NCBI GenBank assembly: GCA_945861965.1
Contig: CAMAWM010000009.1
Span: forward strand, 1 to 64,000
DNA: 64,000 bases
Origin: Chitinophaga pinensis
GTDB taxonomy: Bacteria; Bacteroidota; Bacteroidia; UKL13-3
Direction: 5' to 3'
Shown here: one piece after another, positions 45,956 through 54,251 of the stretch
How the letters are laid out: each line of letters begins with the position of its first letter
Numbering within the stretch: the stretch's first letter is position 1
The notes under the pieces: generated by a model
What the model was told of the DNA's origin: nothing
The model's input: the letters and a program-made list of their open reading frames with translations, nothing else
The model's database searches: none
Position numbers and translations under genes: made by a program

Positions 45956-47035
45956 ATGAGTAAAATACATAACTTTTCGGCAGGACCAGCTATACTTCCG
46001 CAATCAGCAATTGATGCAAGCATTGAAGCATTGAAGAATTTTTCCAACACCGGTTTGTCCTTAATTGAAATTAGTCACCGAAGTAAAGAATACGAGGCGG
46101 TATTAAGAGAAGCTTGCGAGTTGGTCAAAGAAATTTTAAATCTAGGAAACGATTACGATGTGGTTTTTCTACAAGGCGGAGCAAGTCTTCAATTCGATAT
46201 GGTTCCTATGAATTTATTAAACGAAAACGGAACGGCTTGTTATATAAATTCTGGAGTGTGGGCAAGCAAAGCAATTAAAGAAGCAAAATATTTTGGAAAT
46301 GTAAATGTTGTGGCAAGTAGCGAGGATAAAAACTTTAGCTACATTCCTAAAGATTATACAATTCCTGCAGATGCCAATTACTTCCATTGTACAAGCAACA
46401 ATACAATTTACGGAACCGAGATGTTTGAATTTCCCCATTCGCCAATTCCAATGATTTGCGATATGAGTAGCGATATATTTAGTCGCCCTTTTGATGCTGG
46501 AAAATTTTCATTAATTTATGCAGGCGCTCAAAAAAATATGGGACCAGCCGGAACAACATTAGTTATAATTAAAAAAGGATTGCTTGGAAAAGTTACACGA
46601 AAAATTCCAAGTATGTTAGAGTATAAAAACCATATTGAAGGAGAAAGCATGTACAACACTCCAAGTGTTTTTGCAATATTCGTTTGTATGCATACTTTAC
46701 GATGGATAAAATCAATTGGACTTGAAGCAATGGAAGCGCGAAACATAGAAAAATCTAATTTACTATACTCTGAAATTGACAGAAATTCAATATTTGAAGG
46801 AACGGTAGCGATTGAAGACAGAAGCCGAATGAATGTAAATTTTGTTTTGAAAAACAAAGAATTTGAAGACGATTTTTTAAAACTTTGCAAACAAAGAAAC
46901 CTTAACGGATTAAAAGGACATCGATTGGTTGGCGGATTGCGCGCCTCTTTATACAATGCATTGGAAATAGAAAGCGTACAAGCTTTGGTTGAAACAATGC
47001 AAGAATTTGAAAACGAAAAAAATAAATCTAACTAA
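45956..47035 (+). CDS. serC: Phosphoserine aminotransferase SerC
   Basis: PLP enzyme that makes O-phosphoserine from 3-phosphohydroxypyruvate (and acts in pyridoxal phosphate synthesis in some bacteria). From ATG 45956 the protein is 359 aa and starts KIHNFSAGPAILPQSAI, the family hallmark. PLP-lysine lies in YAGAQKNMGPAGTTLVII, phosphate-binding residues in LQGGASLQFDMVPMNLL, and the C-terminal RASLYNALEIESVQALVETM is normal. An in-frame ATG at 45926 is not needed. serA follows 14 bases later: a serine-synthesis operon. Confidence 0.96.
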   Translation: MSKIHNFSAGPAILPQSAIDASIEALKNFSNTGLSLIEISHRSKEYEAVLREACELVKEILNLGNDYDVVFLQGGASLQFDMVPMNLLNENGTACYINSGVWASKAIKEAKYFGNVNVVASSEDKNFSYIPKDYTIPADANYFHCTSNNTIYGTEMFEFPHSPIPMICDMSSDIFSRPFDAGKFSLIYAGAQKNMGPAGTTLVIIKKGLLGKVTRKIPSMLEYKNHIEGESMYNTPSVFAIFVCMHTLRWIKSIGLEAMEARNIEKSNLLYSEIDRNSIFEGTVAIEDRSRMNVNFVLKNKEFEDDFLKLCKQRNLNGLKGHRLVGGLRASLYNALEIESVQALVETMQEFENEKNKSN

Positions 47036-47049
47036 ATAATAGCGAATAA

Positions 47050-48015
47050 ATGATTAAAATATTAGCCAACGATGGAATTGATGCAAATGGGAAAAAAATG
47101 CTCGAAGAAGCTGGTTTCATTGTTGATACAAATAAAATTCCACAAGAGAAATTAATTTCAGAACTAAACAATTTTGACGCAATTTTAATTCGCAGCGCTA
47201 CAAAAATTCGAAAAGAATTAATTGATGCCTCGCCAAATTTAAAATTAATTGGAAGAGGAGGTGTTGGGATGGACAATATTGATATTGAATATGCCAAGAA
47301 AAAAGGAATAAAAGTTATAAATACTCCTGCATCTTCTTCAATTAGCGTTGCAGAATTGGTATTTGCACATTTATTTTCATGCGCTAGATTCATTCAAATA
47401 AGCAATCGTGCAATGCCAGTAGAAGGCAATACGAAATTTAATTCATTAAAAAAAGACGCTTCAAACGGACTGGAAATTCAAGGCAAAACCATGGGAGTTT
47501 ATGGTTTTGGGAGAATTGGACAAGAGGTTGCAAAAATTGCAGTCGGATTAGGTATGAATGTACTTGCGTTTGATCCGTATGTTAGCCAAGTTGATTTAAG
47601 TTTGAATTTGCCAGCGCTAGGAAATAACTCAAGAATTAAAGTAACAATAAAAACAGTTTCAGAAGAGAAAGTTGTTGCTGAAAGTGATTTTATAACATTT
47701 CATTTGCCGTTTAACGAAGGATCAAAACCTATTGTTGACGCTCCAAAAATTGCAAAAATGAAAAAAGGTGTTGGTTTAATTAATTGTTCGCGCGGTGGAG
47801 TTATTAGCGAATCAGATTTATTAGATGCATTAAATTCTGGACAAGTAGCCTTTGCAGGATTGGATGTTTTTGAAAAAGAACCACCCGAAAATACCGCAAT
47901 ACTAAAACATCAAAATCTGTCTATGAGTCCGCATATTGGTGGAAGTACAAAGGAAGCTCAAAACAGAATTGGCTTAGAATTAGCCGAAAAAGTAATTGAG
48001 TATTTTAGAAAATAA
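47050..48015 (+). CDS. serA: D-3-phosphoglycerate dehydrogenase SerA (short form)
   Basis: Oxidises 3-phosphoglycerate to 3-phosphohydroxypyruvate with NAD+, the first committed step to serine. The 321-aa protein has the D-2-hydroxyacid dehydrogenase fold: LIRSATKI, GRGGVGMDNIDIEYAKKKGI, NAD-binding GVYGFGRIGQEVAK (~147-160), catalytic Arg and Glu in NCSRGGVISE and FEKEPPEN, and His in SPHIGGSTKEAQ. It lacks the C-terminal ACT domain of longer SerA proteins, so feedback inhibition by serine through that domain cannot occur. It is in an operon with serC (14 bp). Confidence 0.93.
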   Translation: MIKILANDGIDANGKKMLEEAGFIVDTNKIPQEKLISELNNFDAILIRSATKIRKELIDASPNLKLIGRGGVGMDNIDIEYAKKKGIKVINTPASSSISVAELVFAHLFSCARFIQISNRAMPVEGNTKFNSLKKDASNGLEIQGKTMGVYGFGRIGQEVAKIAVGLGMNVLAFDPYVSQVDLSLNLPALGNNSRIKVTIKTVSEEKVVAESDFITFHLPFNEGSKPIVDAPKIAKMKKGVGLINCSRGGVISESDLLDALNSGQVAFAGLDVFEKEPPENTAILKHQNLSMSPHIGGSTKEAQNRIGLELAEKVIEYFRK

Positions 48016-48143
48016 TTGCTATTATTCTTAATTTATTTAAGCTGTTTATACTTATTTCAAATAGGATTTAATTACATAATTTAACTCCTTTAAAATTTAA
48101 AACTTGTTTCGAATCTATTTTTTTGCAATATTTGTAGTGATTT

Positions 48144-48836
48144 ATGCTTAGAATTAACATTATACTACTGCTTTCATTTTTTATTAGTTTTGAAGTAAAA
48201 TCTCAAAACGATGAAAATCCAGTTGCCATTTACAGCAATGTTGGATACCATATTACAGATTTTACAGAAAATACACCCACAACTTTTTACGGAGATTTAG
48301 GAGTAAAATATAATTTTTTCGAAGGTTTGTCTGCCTATATTGGATTGAATTATACATGGTTTTTTAGAGGATACAATGTTAATAACGGTTATGTAAGAAG
48401 GTACAATACAGAAATGTATGGGATTGACATTGGTGGAATATACGAATTTGAATTAAATGGAGGTTGGCGCCCTGGAATTGGAGCTGCAATGAATTTCAAT
48501 AAATTTAAAACAAGTTCAACTAAAGCAAGTATAAATACTGGACTTGACAGCATAACTACTGAGCTTAATTGGCCTTTTTCAAAACCAATTTACAATTATA
48601 AATTAATGCTTCAAGTTAGAAAAAATCTTGGGGATGTAATAGATATGCAATTAGGTTTTTGTTATAATTTTCTCGAGTCGTATTATGCTGACGATTACGC
48701 ACCAACTCCTAAATTAGACAAATACTATACGATTTATTTCGGCTTGCTGTACAAAGTTGGCTCAAGCCCAGGATTAAAAAAAGCAAAAGCTCCGAAGAGG
48801 AGATTCTCAAAAAAAATAAGCTGTCCTACCTTCTAG
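48144..48836 (+). CDS. Exported beta-barrel-like protein of unknown function
   Basis: A 230-aa protein with a signal peptide (MLRINIILLLSFFISFEVKSQ). The mature part shows outer-membrane barrel features: YSNVGYHITDFTENTPTTFYGDLGVKYNFFEGLSAYIGLNYTWFF, then GIDIGGIYEFELNGGWRPGIGAAMNF, then YTIYFGLLYKVGSSPGLKKAKAPKRR. The strongly basic tail (AKAPKRRFSKK) after the last strand is unusual for a barrel end. No family assigned. A near match to TAnnTTTG (AATATTTG) ends 9 bases before the ATG. It is convergent with accA (15 bp between stops). Confidence 0.65.
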   Translation: MLRINIILLLSFFISFEVKSQNDENPVAIYSNVGYHITDFTENTPTTFYGDLGVKYNFFEGLSAYIGLNYTWFFRGYNVNNGYVRRYNTEMYGIDIGGIYEFELNGGWRPGIGAAMNFNKFKTSSTKASINTGLDSITTELNWPFSKPIYNYKLMLQVRKNLGDVIDMQLGFCYNFLESYYADDYAPTPKLDKYYTIYFGLLYKVGSSPGLKKAKAPKRRFSKKISCPTF

Positions 48837-48851
48837 TTACACTTCAATATT

Positions 48852-49805
48852 TTAATTTTCGATAAAAGAACCCATTGATGAAAATTTTTGGATTCGTGTA
48901 TCTATTAGTTTCTTAGGCGAAAGCTTTTTCAACTCATTTAATAATTTAATCACCTCTGATTTAAAAATCTGATAGGATTCAATAGGATTTTCATGTGCGC
49001 CACCAAGCGGTTCAGGTATCACTCCATCAATTAATTTATTTTTCAACATATCTTCAGCCGTAAGCTTTAAAGCATCGGCTGCTTTTTCTTTGTGCTCCCA
49101 ACTTCTCCATAAAATAGAAGAACAACTCTCTGGTGAAATTACAGAATACCAAGTATTTTCCATCATCATTACTCTGTCTCCAACTCCAATCCCCAATGCT
49201 CCGCCACTTGCTCCTTCGCCAATAATTATACAAATTATTGGAACTCTCAACATGCTCATTTCCATTAAATTTTTAGCAATGGCTTCTCCTTGTCCACGCT
49301 CTTCGGCATCCAATCCTGGAGATGCTCCAGGCGTATCAATTAATGTAATAATTGGTTTATTAAATTTTTGCGCTAGTTTCATTAATCGCAATGCTTTCCT
49401 GTACCCTTCAGGGTTAGGCATTCCGAAATTTCTAAATTGTCTTTGTTTGGTATTTCTACCTTTTTGATGGCCAATTACCATTACAGTTTCACCATTAAAT
49501 GTTGCAAAACCGCCTACTATTGCTTTGTCGTCTTTTACATTGCGATCGCCATGCAATTCAATAAAATTCTCGAAACAATTTTCTATATAATCCAATGTAT
49601 AAGGTCTATCTGGATGACGACTGATTTGCACACGTTGCCAACCATTGAGATTTTTATACAATGACTTTTTAGTCTCAATTATTTTTTGCTCCAATTCTTT
49701 AATACTTGCCGAAACATTTACTTTTCCTTTTTCTGCAACCTCTTTAACTTTTTTCAGTTGCTCTTCCAAGTCCTGAATTGGTTTCTCAAAATCAAAATAT
49801 GCCAT
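48852..49805 (-). CDS. accA: Acetyl-CoA carboxylase carboxyltransferase subunit alpha
   Basis: With AccD it transfers carboxyl from biotin to acetyl-CoA, making malonyl-CoA for fatty acids. The 317-aa protein has an N-terminal coiled coil (~10-45, [21 protein letters not shown]), [84 protein letters not shown] (CoA/carboxybiotin binding) and [21 protein letters not shown]. All are typical. A 10-bp perfect inverted repeat lies just upstream of its start. accD is not in the window. Confidence 0.97.
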   Translation of the reverse strand: MAYFDFEKPIQDLEEQLKKVKEVAEKGKVNVSASIKELEQKIIETKKSLYKNLNGWQRVQISRHPDRPYTLDYIENCFENFIELHGDRNVKDDKAIVGGFATFNGETVMVIGHQKGRNTKQRQFRNFGMPNPEGYRKALRLMKLAQKFNKPIITLIDTPGASPGLDAEERGQGEAIAKNLMEMSMLRVPIICIIIGEGASGGALGIGVGDRVMMMENTWYSVISPESCSSILWRSWEHKEKAADALKLTAEDMLKNKLIDGVIPEPLGGAHENPIESYQIFKSEVIKLLNELKKLSPKKLIDTRIQKFSSMGSFIEN

Positions 49806-49823
49806 AATTAATTTAATAGTTTT

Positions 49824-49857
49824 TCTAAAAACAATTTAATACAGAAGTGTTTTTAGA
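49824..49857. repeat. Perfect inverted repeat upstream of accA
   Basis: TCTAAAAACA (49824-49833) and its exact reverse complement TGTTTTTAGA (49848-49857) are separated by 14 bases and centred about 35 bases from the accA ATG. This is the size and position of an operator for a dimeric regulator, but could also be a chance AT-rich palindrome. Confidence 0.45.
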
Positions 49858-49909
49858 GAGCGCAAGTTTAATGATAGAAATTGTTTTATTAAAATTTTTA
49901 TCTAATCAC

Positions 49910-49939
49910 TTGAAAAAGGGAAATATCGTTCTATATTTG
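49910..49939 (+). promoter_or_regulatory. Promoter of the tRNA-Asp-tRNA-Arg pair
   Basis: TTG (49910-49912) and TATATTTG (49932-49939) are 19 bases apart, a perfect Bacteroidota -33/-7 pair. The tRNA-Asp 5' end is 25 bases after the -7 box. Confidence 0.8.
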
Positions 49940-49963
49940 CATCGCTATTTCAGCAAACAAAAT

Positions 49964-50040
49964 GGTGTGGTAGTTCAGCTGGTTAGAATACGTGCCTGTC
50001 ACGCACGGGGTCGCGGGTTCGAGTCCCGTCCGCACCGCCA
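49964..50040 (+). tRNA. tRNA-Asp, anticodon GTC
   Basis: Full cloverleaf: acceptor GGTGTGG/CCGCACC (one G-U pair), D arm GTTCAGCTGGTTAGAAT, anticodon arm CGTGC-CTGTCAC-GCACG with anticodon GTC, T arm CGCGGGTTCGAGTCCCG. The 3' CCA is encoded (50038-50040). An open frame drawn across this tRNA is spurious. Confidence 0.97.
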
Positions 50041-50051
50041 GTAGTTAGTTT

Positions 50052-50125
50052 GGTTTCGTAGCTTAACTGAACAGAGCATCTGATTACGGATCAGAAGGTT
50101 ACAGGTTTGAATCCTGTCGAGACCA
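50052..50125 (+). tRNA. tRNA-Arg, anticodon ACG
   Basis: Cloverleaf with acceptor GGTTTCG/CGAGACC, D arm GCTTAACTGAACAGAGC, anticodon arm TCTGA-TTACGGA-TCAGA giving ACG (needs A-to-I editing to read CGU, CGC and CGA), T arm ACAGGTTTGAATCCTGT. Discriminator A at 50125 and no encoded CCA, unlike its neighbour tRNA-Asp. Cotranscribed with tRNA-Asp (11 bp gap). Confidence 0.95.
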
Positions 50126-50140
50126 CAAAAGATAATTGTT

Positions 50141-50176
50141 AGCCCACTATTAAACTTAATAGTGGGCTTTTTATTT
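50141..50176 (+). terminator. Intrinsic terminator of the tRNA operon
   Basis: A perfect 12-bp stem AGCCCACTATTA/TAATAGTGGGCT (50141-50152 with 50157-50168), loop AACT, followed by TTTTATTT. It ends the tRNA-Asp-tRNA-Arg transcript. Confidence 0.9.
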
Positions 50177-50234
50177 GTTGATTACAAAAACCTATTTTCG
50201 TGTTTGATAAATTCAAAAAAATATTTTCTGAAAC

Positions 50235-51434
50235 GTGAAGAGTAGAAAAATTTTATTAGCCATTACAGCAAGCATTGCAGCATACAAAGCAGCTATGCTG
50301 GTAAGACTTTTGATTAAATCAGGTGCTGAAGTGAAGGTGATAATGACCGAATCGGCAAAAGAATTTATTACACCATTAACTTTATCCACGCTTTCAAAAA
50401 ATCCTGTTTATTCAGAATTTACAACATCAAAACAAGGCGAATGGGTAAATCATGTCGAACTTGGATTATGGGCCGACTTAATGTTGATAGCTCCAGCAAC
50501 TGCAAATACCATTGCAAAAATGGCAACTGGTGTTTGCGATAATTTAGTGCTTGCAACTTATTTGTCTGCAAAATGCCCTGTATTTATTGCTCCGGCAATG
50601 GACTTAGACATGTTTGCTCACCGCACAACTCAAAAGAATTTGAAGACTTTAGAAAGTTTTGGAAATATTATAATTGATGCGGAAACTGGTGATCTTGCAA
50701 GTGGATTGACAGGCAAAGGGAGAATGGCTGAGCCAGAAAATATTATTGCATTTATTGAAAATAAACTCTCGAAAAACAAGCCATTAAAAGGCAAAATAGC
50801 CTTGGTTACAGCTGGTCCGACTTATGAGAATATTGACCCTGTTAGATTTATCGGAAATTACTCAAGCGGTAAAATGGGTTATGCAATTGCTGAAAATTTA
50901 GCAGAGCAAGGTGCTGAAGTTTTTTTAGTTTCAGGACCTACAAATTTAAAAATAAATAATTCTGCAATTAAAATTATCGATGTAAAAAATGCAGCCGAAA
51001 TGTACGAGCAGTCGGTAAAATATTTCAAAAAATCAACCATTGCCGTTTTGAGTGCAGCCGTTGCTGATTATACTCCGACAAGTATTTCTTCAAATAAAAT
51101 TAAAAAATCAAACGACAGTATTTTAGTAAATCTGAAAAAGACAAAAGATATATTAAAACAGTTGGGCGCAATTAAAAAACAAAATCAAATTCTAATTGGA
51201 TTTGCATTGGAAACTGATAACGAAGAAAAAAATGCGCTCAAAAAACTGAAAGAAAAAAATGCAGATATGATTGTTTTAAATTCATTGAAAAATAAAGGCG
51301 CTGGATTTAAATACGATACAAATCAAATTACAATTTACACTAAAAAAGGAGCCAAAATTCCATTCCCACTTAAATCGAAACAAGATGTCGCAAGCGACAT
51401 CGTTAATCAAATAATTATTGAATTCAATGCGTAA
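50235..51434 (+). CDS. coaBC: Bifunctional CoaBC (phosphopantothenoylcysteine synthetase/decarboxylase)
   Basis: Makes 4'-phosphopantetheine from 4'-phosphopantothenate and cysteine, for coenzyme A. The 399-aa fusion has the flavin-dependent decarboxylase CoaC first (ILLAITASIAAYKAAMLVRLL, NHVELGLWADLMLIAPATANTIAKM, PAMDLDMFAH) and the CoaB synthetase after ~residue 185 (GPTYENIDPVRFIGNYSSGKMGYAIA, VLSAAVADYTP, IGFALETDNEE). The start is GTG at 50235. The stop overlaps the start of the DUF4835 gene by 8 bases, so the two are translationally coupled. In many relatives bamD-rpoZ precede coaBC; here they do not. Confidence 0.95.
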   Translation: MKSRKILLAITASIAAYKAAMLVRLLIKSGAEVKVIMTESAKEFITPLTLSTLSKNPVYSEFTTSKQGEWVNHVELGLWADLMLIAPATANTIAKMATGVCDNLVLATYLSAKCPVFIAPAMDLDMFAHRTTQKNLKTLESFGNIIIDAETGDLASGLTGKGRMAEPENIIAFIENKLSKNKPLKGKIALVTAGPTYENIDPVRFIGNYSSGKMGYAIAENLAEQGAEVFLVSGPTNLKINNSAIKIIDVKNAAEMYEQSVKYFKKSTIAVLSAAVADYTPTSISSNKIKKSNDSILVNLKKTKDILKQLGAIKKQNQILIGFALETDNEEKNALKKLKEKNADMIVLNSLKNKGAGFKYDTNQITIYTKKGAKIPFPLKSKQDVASDIVNQIIIEFNA

Positions 51435-52332
51435 TTTTATTTTTTGTTTAGTTCTATTTCTTTTTGCGACTGAAGGAATTTCGCAAGATTTTAATATAAC
51501 CGTTAAAGTAAGCGATGCGCAAATTCAGATTTCGGATAAATCTATTTTCAGAAGACTTGAACAAGACATCAAATCTTTTGTAACTAATTATAAATGGACT
51601 CAAGAAAAAATACAAACAAACGAAACCGTAGATCTTTACATTGAAATTATTTTAAATTCTTACAACTCGACAAATGGAAGTGTTTCTGCTGCTGCAATCA
51701 TTCAAAGTAGAAGACCTGTTTTTGGGACAAATTACAGTTCAGTAATTTTTAATTTTAGAGATGAAAATTGGGAATTTACTTACACCGATCAACAAAGATT
51801 TGATTTCAATGAAAATAGTTTCACCACAAATCTCACCTCGCTAATTGGATTTTATTGCTACTATATAATAGGATTAGATTTTGATAGTTTTGGAGAAGAG
51901 GGAGGAACTTATTATTTTAATAAAGCATCCTTGATTATGAATCAAGCGCAACAGAGTAATATAGTTGGCTGGATGCCTTTTGAAAGAACATTAAGAACTC
52001 GATATAATTTAATTGACAATATTTTGAATGAACGATTTAGGCCAATGCGCACAGCATATTACATTTATCATCGCAAGGCAATGGATCAGTTTTCTGTAAA
52101 TCAATTAGATGCAAGAAAACAAATTTTGAAATCATTAGACGAAGTCAAAAAAGTATTTTCATTGGCGCCAAATACCGTTATAATGCTAATGTTTTTTGAA
52201 GCAAAGCGTGACGAACTTATTAATATTTTTAAAGGTGCAAGCGATATCGAAAAGCCAAAAGCAATTGAAATATTAACACAATTGGATATTGCCAATGCAA
52301 GTAAATATGAAGTGATAAATCAAAATAAATAA
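51427..52332 (+). CDS. DUF4835 family exported protein
   Basis: A 301-aa protein with a signal peptide (MRNFIFCLVLFLFATEGISQ). Then DFNITVKVSDAQIQISDKSIFRRLEQDIKSFVTNYKWT is the standard start of the Bacteroidota DUF4835 family. The middle has YYCYYIIGLDFDSFGEEGG, and the end is helical with NTVIMLMFFEAKRDELINIFKGAS. Function unknown; exported to the periplasm or outer membrane. The ATG at 51427 overlaps the coaBC stop region, the typical conserved arrangement. A longer frame from TTG 51418 is not needed. Confidence 0.85.
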   Translation: MRNFIFCLVLFLFATEGISQDFNITVKVSDAQIQISDKSIFRRLEQDIKSFVTNYKWTQEKIQTNETVDLYIEIILNSYNSTNGSVSAAAIIQSRRPVFGTNYSSVIFNFRDENWEFTYTDQQRFDFNENSFTTNLTSLIGFYCYYIIGLDFDSFGEEGGTYYFNKASLIMNQAQQSNIVGWMPFERTLRTRYNLIDNILNERFRPMRTAYYIYHRKAMDQFSVNQLDARKQILKSLDEVKKVFSLAPNTVIMLMFFEAKRDELINIFKGASDIEKPKAIEILTQLDIANASKYEVINQNK

Positions 52333-52351
52333 TTTTTTATTTTTTAAGAAA

Positions 52352-54226
52352 ATGAAACAGTATAAAATATATTCATTCGTATTATTATTTATAACATTTG
52401 CCGCAAAAGGTCAATTTACATATAAATCAAATGCTATAAATACAGCACGAATTGCTGTAATTGATTTAAGTATTTCAGAACCGGAATACGATCCAAAATT
52501 AAAATTGATTCAATCCAATCCACAACCAATAACAAATTTAGATAAGCTGAAATTGCAATTGGATGAAATTAGAAAAGTAAAATTAAACCGTACAAATACA
52601 AAATCTTCTCTTGGAAAAGCTGGAGCGCCTTTGCCAATACAATTGAAAGGTTGGCCTGCAAATTATACGCAAGGAACACCAAACGACAACGACATTGCAA
52701 TCAGTAACAATGGAATTATTGCAACTTCTGTCAATACAAATGTTCGTTTTTATAACGATACGGGAATGTATCTATCAGGAAAATCTTTATCAAGTATCGC
52801 AAGACATTTTATTTCAAAAAAGGACACATCTGCATTAAACAGAACTTTTGATCCGCGAGTGATTTACGATCCAGAACAAGACCGATTTATTTTGGTTTTT
52901 ATGCAAGGAAGTAGCAGTGTTGATACACGAATTGTTGTTGGATTTACACAAACGAATGATCCAACAAAACTGTGGAATTTTTATATCATTCGAGGAAATA
53001 TAACTGGCGATAGCAGTTGGAGCGATTACCCAATAATTTCAATTACTAAAGACGAATTATTCATTACAGTAAATAGATTGAAAGACAATACTTATTGGAA
53101 AAATGGATTTATTGAAAGCTATGTTTGGCAAGTTGATAAAATCAAAGGATACAATGGCGATTCGCTTTTTAAAAAGGTTTATTACGATATAAAATACAAT
53201 GGCAATGCTATTTGGAGTATGTGTCCAGCAAAAGGCGGAAGTAAAAGTTATGGCCCAGGATTGAGTTTGTTTTCAGTTAAGCCGGACGAACTAATCAACG
53301 ATTCTATTTTTGTAAATGACATAACAAATACAATTGCTTCAGGGAAAGCTGAAATGAAATTAAAAATACTTAGAACTAATAAGTCATACGGACTTCAGCC
53401 AAATGCAATACAACCAAACGGAAGAAAACTACAAACAAATGATTCTCGTGTTTTAAGTGCGATGTATGAAAACGGAATATTTTATTTGGTTGGAAACTGC
53501 ATTGACACTTCAACTTATAGCACAGGATTTTATTTGATTACCATTGAAGATTATTGGAAAATAAATCCAAAAACAAACCTGCAATTATTTTCATCCGACA
53601 CTATGGATTTTGGCTATCCAAGTATTGCGTATTGTGGCGGTGGGGTAGGAGACAATAGCGCAATGATTACATTTAGTCATGTGTCGCCAAAAAGTTTTCC
53701 TGGAACTTCACTTGCTTATGTTGCAAGAGATCTAACAATGTCAAATCCTGCAATTATGAAAGCAGGAGAGAGTGTAATTAGTTTAGGAATTGTTGTAGGC
53801 GATACTATAAATCGTTGGGGAGATTATACAGGGATTCAAAGAAAATACAACGAGCTTGGCGTTGTTTATTTTAGTGGAAGCTATGGATTTAATAACAACA
53901 ATCTAACTTGGGTTGGAAAAGCCAAAAGTCAAGACGCAAGATTGGCTATTGATAACGCAACAAATAAAAATTCGGACTTAACTATTTTTCCAATTCCAGC
54001 AAGCGAATATGTTTTTGTAAATTTTGAAGTGCCTGAAAAAATTCAAGTTTATTTTGAGCTAATCGATATGCAAGGTAAAAAGATTCCATTGCTGCGCGAT
54101 ACAGCAAAATCAGGATTGAACAGCTTTTCTTTTAACACTTCAGATATTGCAAACGGAATTTATATGTTGAATGTTTTTAACGCTGAAAAAATAATTTTGT
54201 CTAAAAAAATTGTAGTTTCTCATTAA
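52352..54226 (+). CDS. Secreted protein with T9SS type A sorting domain
   Basis: A 624-aa protein with a signal peptide (about residues 1-20, ending AAKGQ). The body looks like a beta-propeller-like domain (~95-530) with repeated DPRVIYDPEQDRFILVFMQGSS, SSWSDYPIISITKDELFITVN and LYAV-type strands. The last ~80 residues (NKNSDLTIFPIPASEYVFVNFEVP...FELIDMQGKKIP...SDIANGIYMLNVFNAEKIILSKKIVV) are a Por secretion tail, the C-terminal signal for type IX secretion with attachment or release at the surface. No machinery genes are near. It follows DUF4835 by 19 bp. Ligand unknown. Confidence 0.88.
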   Translation: MKQYKIYSFVLLFITFAAKGQFTYKSNAINTARIAVIDLSISEPEYDPKLKLIQSNPQPITNLDKLKLQLDEIRKVKLNRTNTKSSLGKAGAPLPIQLKGWPANYTQGTPNDNDIAISNNGIIATSVNTNVRFYNDTGMYLSGKSLSSIARHFISKKDTSALNRTFDPRVIYDPEQDRFILVFMQGSSSVDTRIVVGFTQTNDPTKLWNFYIIRGNITGDSSWSDYPIISITKDELFITVNRLKDNTYWKNGFIESYVWQVDKIKGYNGDSLFKKVYYDIKYNGNAIWSMCPAKGGSKSYGPGLSLFSVKPDELINDSIFVNDITNTIASGKAEMKLKILRTNKSYGLQPNAIQPNGRKLQTNDSRVLSAMYENGIFYLVGNCIDTSTYSTGFYLITIEDYWKINPKTNLQLFSSDTMDFGYPSIAYCGGGVGDNSAMITFSHVSPKSFPGTSLAYVARDLTMSNPAIMKAGESVISLGIVVGDTINRWGDYTGIQRKYNELGVVYFSGSYGFNNNNLTWVGKAKSQDARLAIDNATNKNSDLTIFPIPASEYVFVNFEVPEKIQVYFELIDMQGKKIPLLRDTAKSGLNSFSFNTSDIANGIYMLNVFNAEKIILSKKIVVSH

Positions 54227-54251
54227 TTGAATTGATGATTTTCAAATTGTT

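Noticed and set aside
49847..50044. 65-codon plus-strand frame ending RPHRQ
   Set aside because: It runs across the tRNA-Asp gene and its promoter; no protein features.
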